A DNA stretch of 9,772 nucleotides from the NCBI GenBank assembly GCA_036497785.1, contig DASXIW010000024.1, forward strand, positions 1-9,772. Direction: 5' to 3'. The notes under the pieces were generated by a model. It had not been told where the DNA came from, did not search any database, and saw only the letters and a program-made list of their open reading frames with translations. Shown piece by piece: positions 6,981 to 9,772 of this stretch. Both the position numbers and the translations under genes were made by a program. This DNA comes from DASXIW01 sp036497785. GTDB taxonomy: Bacteria > Pseudomonadota > Alphaproteobacteria > Acetobacterales > Acetobacteraceae. Every line of letters begins with the position of its first letter. The first letter of the stretch is position 1.

Positions 6981-7450
6981 TCAGCTCGGCGGATGCCACA
7001 ACCGCACTGCGCCCCAGGTCGTCACTCATCAAATCCCCGCCCCGCAGCACCACCCCCGGCACCGCCGGCAAAAACACCCGCCAACTCCCCGGCCGCGTAT
7101 CCCTCGGCAACCCCGCCCGCTCCATCCCACCGCCGGCAGCCGCCAACACACTCGCCGGCCATCCCGCAAACAACGGCGTCGCCGAAACCGTCACCCTGCC
7201 ATACCCATTCACGCCAGAAGCCTCCGCCGCCCCCGGGCCGCACAAACCCCACAACCCGCTCAGCGCGCACACACATCACCGGCAGCAATTCCTGCTGAGC
7301 GGCCGCAAACCAAACCGCCTTATCCCGCCGCCGCACCAGGTAATCCCCCGGCCGGGTATACGCCGCATCGAACACCCCGTCCCAGACCGCCTGCCCATAC
7401 TCAACCGGCCGCGCCGCACCATCGCCGGGCCGCAAAAACGCGGCCTGCAC
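6981..7450 (-). pseudogene. Phage neck/tail accessory protein remnant, frameshifted
   Basis: From GTG at 7450 the frame reads VQAAFLRPGDGAARPVEY...VWDGVFDAAYTRPGDYLV...VWFAAAQQELLPVMCVRA. At the C-run 7230-7234 one extra base shifts it. Removing one C restores a continuous protein reading GFVRPGAAEASGVNGYGRVT and on through FLPAVPGVVLRGGDLMSDDLGRSAVVASAELT. It resembles small conserved proteins encoded between capsid and sheath genes in alphaproteobacterial prophages, but I cannot name the family. The N-terminus may be truncated: TAG lies six bases upstream in frame, and the portal deletion junction is immediately before it. The C-terminus runs in frame into the sheath fragment. The role is inferred only from position. 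Confidence 0.5.
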
Positions 7451-7462
7451 CTGCTAAATCTT

Positions 7463-7876
7463 TCCAACACCTGAAAAAACACCCGCCCCCGCAACACCCG
7501 CAGCAAAACCGCCACAGACCCCACGGAACCCCGCAGCGCCGCACTCTGCATGACCTGATTAAGCCCGGCCTCCTGCGCCACATCCCCCAGCACCGCACGC
7601 ACCCGCTTATCCGCGCAATCCACCGTGGGAAAATGCCCATCGCTGAACACCAGCGCCACGCTGTCATCCACCACAATCCGCGCCAGCGGATAACGCACAC
7701 TCGGCCGCCGCTGCCGCAATGGAATATACTCGCCCCCGCACCACGCTCGTCCTGAAACGCATAGGGCACAACATCATACAACGTGCCATCCAACACACGC
7801 CGCAATATGTCCAACTGCGCACACGCGCGGGATAGTCCTGGTCCTGCGGGACCAAGCTGCATATGGTGTCGAACAT
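7463..7876 (-). pseudogene. Phage portal protein, N-terminal fragment with two frameshifts
   Basis: The gene starts at ATG 7876 with GGAG five bases upstream: MFDTICSLVPQDQDYPARV. It then moves by a 1-base deletion near 7810-7820 to AQLDILRRVLDGTLYDVVPY. A second 1-base deletion follows in the C-run 7733-7737 (restoring one G on the coding strand gives ERGAGGEYIPLRQRRPSVRY). The rest reads LARIVVDDSVALVFSDGHFP, LNQVMQSAALRGSVGSVAVL and VLRGRVFFQVLE, as in portal proteins of prophages of this bacterial group (from memory). Only about 140 codons remain of an expected 400-500. The frame then breaks at the junction with the next gene near 7463, implying loss of the portal C-terminus and probably of the capsid genes. 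Its position directly after the terminase matches normal phage order. Confidence 0.6.
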
Positions 7877-7888
7877 TGAAGCTCCGGG

Positions 7889-7940
7889 CAGGAAGAAAAG
7901 GCTGGGCGCTCCCCAGACCCGCCAGGGGCCAAGCCCCTGG
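7889..7940 (-). repeat. Two-hairpin intergenic repeat, copy 2
   Basis: On the minus strand CCAGGGGC (7940-7933) pairs with GCCCCTGG (7929-7922). The linker GCGGGT (7922-7917) follows, then CTGGG (7916-7912) / CCCAG (7906-7902), then a pyrimidine tail ending CTTCCTG. It aligns along its length with 46-97 on the plus strand. The second stem keeps pairing through a C-G to T-A compensatory change. It ends 12 bp before the portal start codon and overlaps one end of the MITE-like element described separately. Confidence 0.65.
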
Positions 7941-8105
7941 ACCTTAAATTCTTAAGCGTGGCGAAGCCCAAAAAATCCCGACGCCGCCAACAACAAGGCC
8001 GGCGGCGCAAGAATATAGATGGTACCTATTGGAAGTCCCTCACCAACAAAGTAACGGATTATCAAGGCTCCGCCTTGATTGGGGTCCAAGGGCAAAGCCC
8101 CTGGC
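7921..8105. repeat. MITE-like or composite REP element with 23-bp inverted ends
   Basis: Seen: 7921-7943 and the reverse complement of 8083-8105 match at 19 of 23 positions. Each arm is itself near-palindromic (GGGGC-3 nt-GCCCC core). Inside are further hairpins: CTTAA (7943-7947) / TTAAG (7952-7956), CGCCGCC (7982-7988) / GGCGGCG (8001-8007), and a perfect ATCAAGGC (8061-8068) / GCCTTGAT (8072-8079). It fills the gap between the terminase stop (8107) and the portal fragment start. No target-site duplication or transposase is visible. It may be a non-autonomous element or a cluster of REP-type hairpins, and it has no coding potential that I support. Confidence 0.5.
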
Positions 8106-8106
8106 C

Positions 8107-9490
8107 TTACCTCCCAAAAATCCCCACCTGAATCCGCCTCGCCGGCACCCCAGCCTCCGCCAGCATCGCAACCCCCGCGACAGCGCATCCACCTGGTCGT
8201 CCTTACGCCCCTGCGGAAACTCTCGCAGGTCCTCCACCAGCGCCGCGTTCCATTCCGCCCGCACCAGCAGCAAAATCCCCGCTTCCACCTGCGCCGCCAC
8301 TGGCGAGGCCCGCACCAGTTTGGAGCCCGTCTCGGCCGACGCCACCACACGATGCCCCGCCAGCCGCGCCGTCAGCCACGCCACTTGCTGCTTGCCGGCC
8401 TGCCCAGGATCTTGCGGCAGCCCCACCGGCACGCCGCGCCCGTCCATATGGGCGGTGTTCACGATTGCCTCTGCCACCTCGTGCGGCCCACCGCGCAGCC
8501 GCAGCACATCCAGCACGAAGATCCGCCCGGCCTCGTCGCGGCCCAGCTTCATCCCCACGGTCTAGTCGGCGTCGCGCCCTTCCCCGGCGGAAGTCGCGGC
8601 CAGGTCCCAGGCCCGCACCATGCGCAAACCTGCAGGTGCCGCCTCACCAACATCGATCCGCCCAGCACGAAACAATGTCCCGCCCTCGGGCACCGGCGCC
8701 TGCTGATGCAGCGCACTCCACACCCGCGCCCCCACCGCGGCGCGCTTGCGCTCCAACGCCTCGCGCCCTTCCCAACGGGCCACAGCGCCTCGCCCGGCTT
8801 GCGCCCCAGCGGGTCGTCGGCCTCGGCCAGCGCCGGCAGCTTCAACACCCGCCAATCGTCATCCGCCGCCAGCAAACGCCCGCCTAGATCATCGGTGTGC
8901 CAGCGAGTCATGATCAGAATGATCCGCCCGCGCGGCTTCAGCCTTGTGGATAACTCGCTGCGATACCAGTTCCACGCCGCATCGCGCTGCGTCGCACTAT
9001 CCGCCTCGGCATGGCTTTTGATGGGGTCGTCGATCAGCACCGGATCCGCCCGCCGCCCTGTGATCTCGCCGTCAAGACCGGCCGCGAAATATTCCCCGCC
9101 CGCATCGGTGCGAAACCGATGCGCCGCCTGATCGTCCCGCGCCAGCCCGTATCCCAATGTCTCCGAATTGTCACGCACCAGCCGCCGCACCGCGCGCCCG
9201 AAATGCGTCGCCAGACCCTGCGTATGGCTGGCCGCGATAATCGAATGCCCCGGAAACCGCATCAACCACCAAGCCGGCAGCAACAGCGAGGCATAGGTTG
9301 ATTTGGCACTCCCCGGCGGCATCAGCACCATCAGTCGGTCCGTCCGCCCATTGGCCAGCTCGGTCAGGTGGTGCAGCAGCAACAGATGGTGCACCGCCGG
9401 TTTCAGCCCCTAGGGCCGCAACGCCGCCGCCGCCCAATGCAGCAACGCCATGGGCCGCCGCACCCCTTCGATCCGCTCCGGGTCCGGCAT
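8107..9490 (-). pseudogene. terL: Phage terminase large subunit, full-length with four point lesions
   Basis: The DNA-packaging motor: an ATPase plus headful nuclease. Start ATG 9490, GGAG four bases upstream. Walker A is PPGSAKST (codons 58-65) and Walker B is VLIDD (151-155). MTRWHTDDLGGRLL follows, then the nuclease half with LPQDPGQAGKQQVAWL and KDDQVDALSRG, ending AMLAEAGVPARRIQVGIFGR and TAA at 8109-8107. Lesions: TAG at 9412-9410 (codon 27, probably Gln originally); a 1-base deletion near 8777-8779, where restoring a C gives EALWPRWEGREALE; TAG at 8564-8562, where the family has Trp (DPDWTVG); and a 1-base deletion near 8169-8171. The span of 1384 bp plus two missing bases equals 462 codons with stop, normal TerL length, so no large deletion occurred here. 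As it stands the gene cannot encode a working terminase. Confidence 0.85.
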
Positions 9491-9711
9491 CACGCTCCGT
9501 CTCACCCAAAAGAAAGCGGCGTGTCCGGGGATCACCCACACACGCCGCCGATCATGTCCAGCTTTCTACCCAAAACCGCGGCGGCTGGGCAAGGAAAATC
9601 TTCCATCCCAGGATAAATTTCCTCAGCGCCCACCCCCCCCCGAAAATCCCCCCCTGCTGCATAGGAAATTCGTAGGAAAATCACGTCACGCCTACACATC
9701 AGCACAAACCG
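9491..9711. other. Non-coding stretch upstream of the terminase remnant
   Basis: No convincing gene on either strand and no recognisable small terminase subunit. It is less GC-biased towards its right end. It holds a C9 tract (9633-9641) and a C7 tract (9648-9654) separated by GAAAAT, and the direct repeat AGGAAAATC (9592-9600 and 9674-9682). A divergent promoter region between terL and a possible rightward gene at 9712 would lie here, but no clear promoter boxes were identified. Confidence 0.45.
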
Positions 9712-9772
9712 ATGAAACCACGGGAAATCAATTCACTAGCGGCAACGTACCAAGTCGAAAAATCCACTGTCA
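9712..9772 (+). CDS. Possible start of a small HTH protein, cut by the window edge
   Basis: From ATG 9712 the frame reads MKPREINSLAATYQVEKSTV and is open to the last base. The pattern 'xxLAxxYxVxxSTV' looks like the first two helices of a helix-turn-helix, as in phage small terminase subunits (Nu1 type) or Cro/repressor-like regulators. Only 20 residues are visible, there is no strong ribosome binding site, and orientation is opposite to the phage genes. The family is unresolved, and a chance open frame is possible. Confidence 0.35.
   Translation, partial: MKPREINSLAATYQVEKSTV

Noticed and set aside
6844..7755. Long plus-strand open frame rich in Pro, Arg and His
   Set aside because: It is antisense to the portal, neck-like and sheath remnants. 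Its composition is what high-GC antisense frames give, and it has no domain-like pattern.
6544..9412. Three in-frame TAG codons in phage genes as a sign of amber recoding (alternative genetic code phage)
   Set aside because: The expected residues differ (Gln at two sites, probably Trp in the terminase at 8564-8562), several single-base frameshifts occur in the same genes, and large deletions are present. Plain decay explains all of this. No suppressor tRNA gene was seen in the window.
6088..9490. Gene transfer agent cluster
   Set aside because: The terminase, portal and sheath fragments are broken and the sheath indicates a contractile tail, unlike the siphovirus-like alphaproteobacterial gene transfer agents.
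9554..9616. Short plus-strand frame of 20 codons upstream of the terminase remnant
   Set aside because: It is too short, has no ribosome binding site and no recognisable sequence.
1..9772. tRNA, rRNA or CRISPR array
   Set aside because: No cloverleaf-like sequence, rRNA-like stretch or regularly spaced direct repeats were seen on either strand.

Overview
The window looks like chromosomal DNA of an alphaproteobacterium, most likely from the Acetobacteraceae/Rhodospirillales. Base composition is high GC. The error-prone polymerase gene carries the alphaproteobacterial type of LexA box (GAAC-N7-GAAC). The phage remnants and the GGTCCAGGGGC-type intergenic hairpins resemble, from memory and unverified, sequences common in Acetobacteraceae genomes.

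Left half (1-6035), intact host genes. An ArsR/SmtB-fold regulator (153-446) is followed on the same strand by a classical SDR oxidoreductase (533-1282). A 27-bp imperfect dyad just upstream of the SDR ribosome binding site is a good operator candidate. The SDR gene converges, across only 35 bp, on a 14-TM-type DHA2 MFS exporter (2817-1318, minus). The MFS gene is divergent from dnaE2 (2910-6035), an intact error-prone DNA polymerase of 1041 codons with a LexA box ending 8 bp before its start codon. The usual partners imuA and imuB are not next to it in this window.

Right half (6036-9772), a decayed and shortened tailed-phage relic on the minus strand. In phage order (right to left) it holds: a full-length terminase large subunit gene with two amber codons and two 1-base deletions (9490-8107); the first third or so of a portal gene with two frameshifts (7876 to about 7463); a neck/tail accessory-like gene with one frameshift (7450 to about 6981); the middle of a contractile tail sheath gene with one amber codon (about 6980-6235); and the C-terminus of a holin-like membrane protein (about 6234-6088). 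Large internal deletions appear to have removed capsid, tube, tape-measure, baseplate and lysis genes. The last three fragments are joined in what is essentially one reading frame. The relic has a myovirus-like character.

Repeats. Two copies of a ~50-nt, two-hairpin repeat lie at 46-97 (+) and 7889-7940 (-), and one stem pair differs by a compensatory change. A 185-bp MITE-like or composite-REP element (7921-8105) with imperfect 23-bp inverted ends sits between the terminase and portal remnants. An 18-nt piece of its arm recurs in the SDR/MFS convergent terminator region. A strong mismatch-containing hairpin (6047-6081) separates dnaE2 from the relic. The last 60 bases may begin a small HTH gene that runs out of the window.
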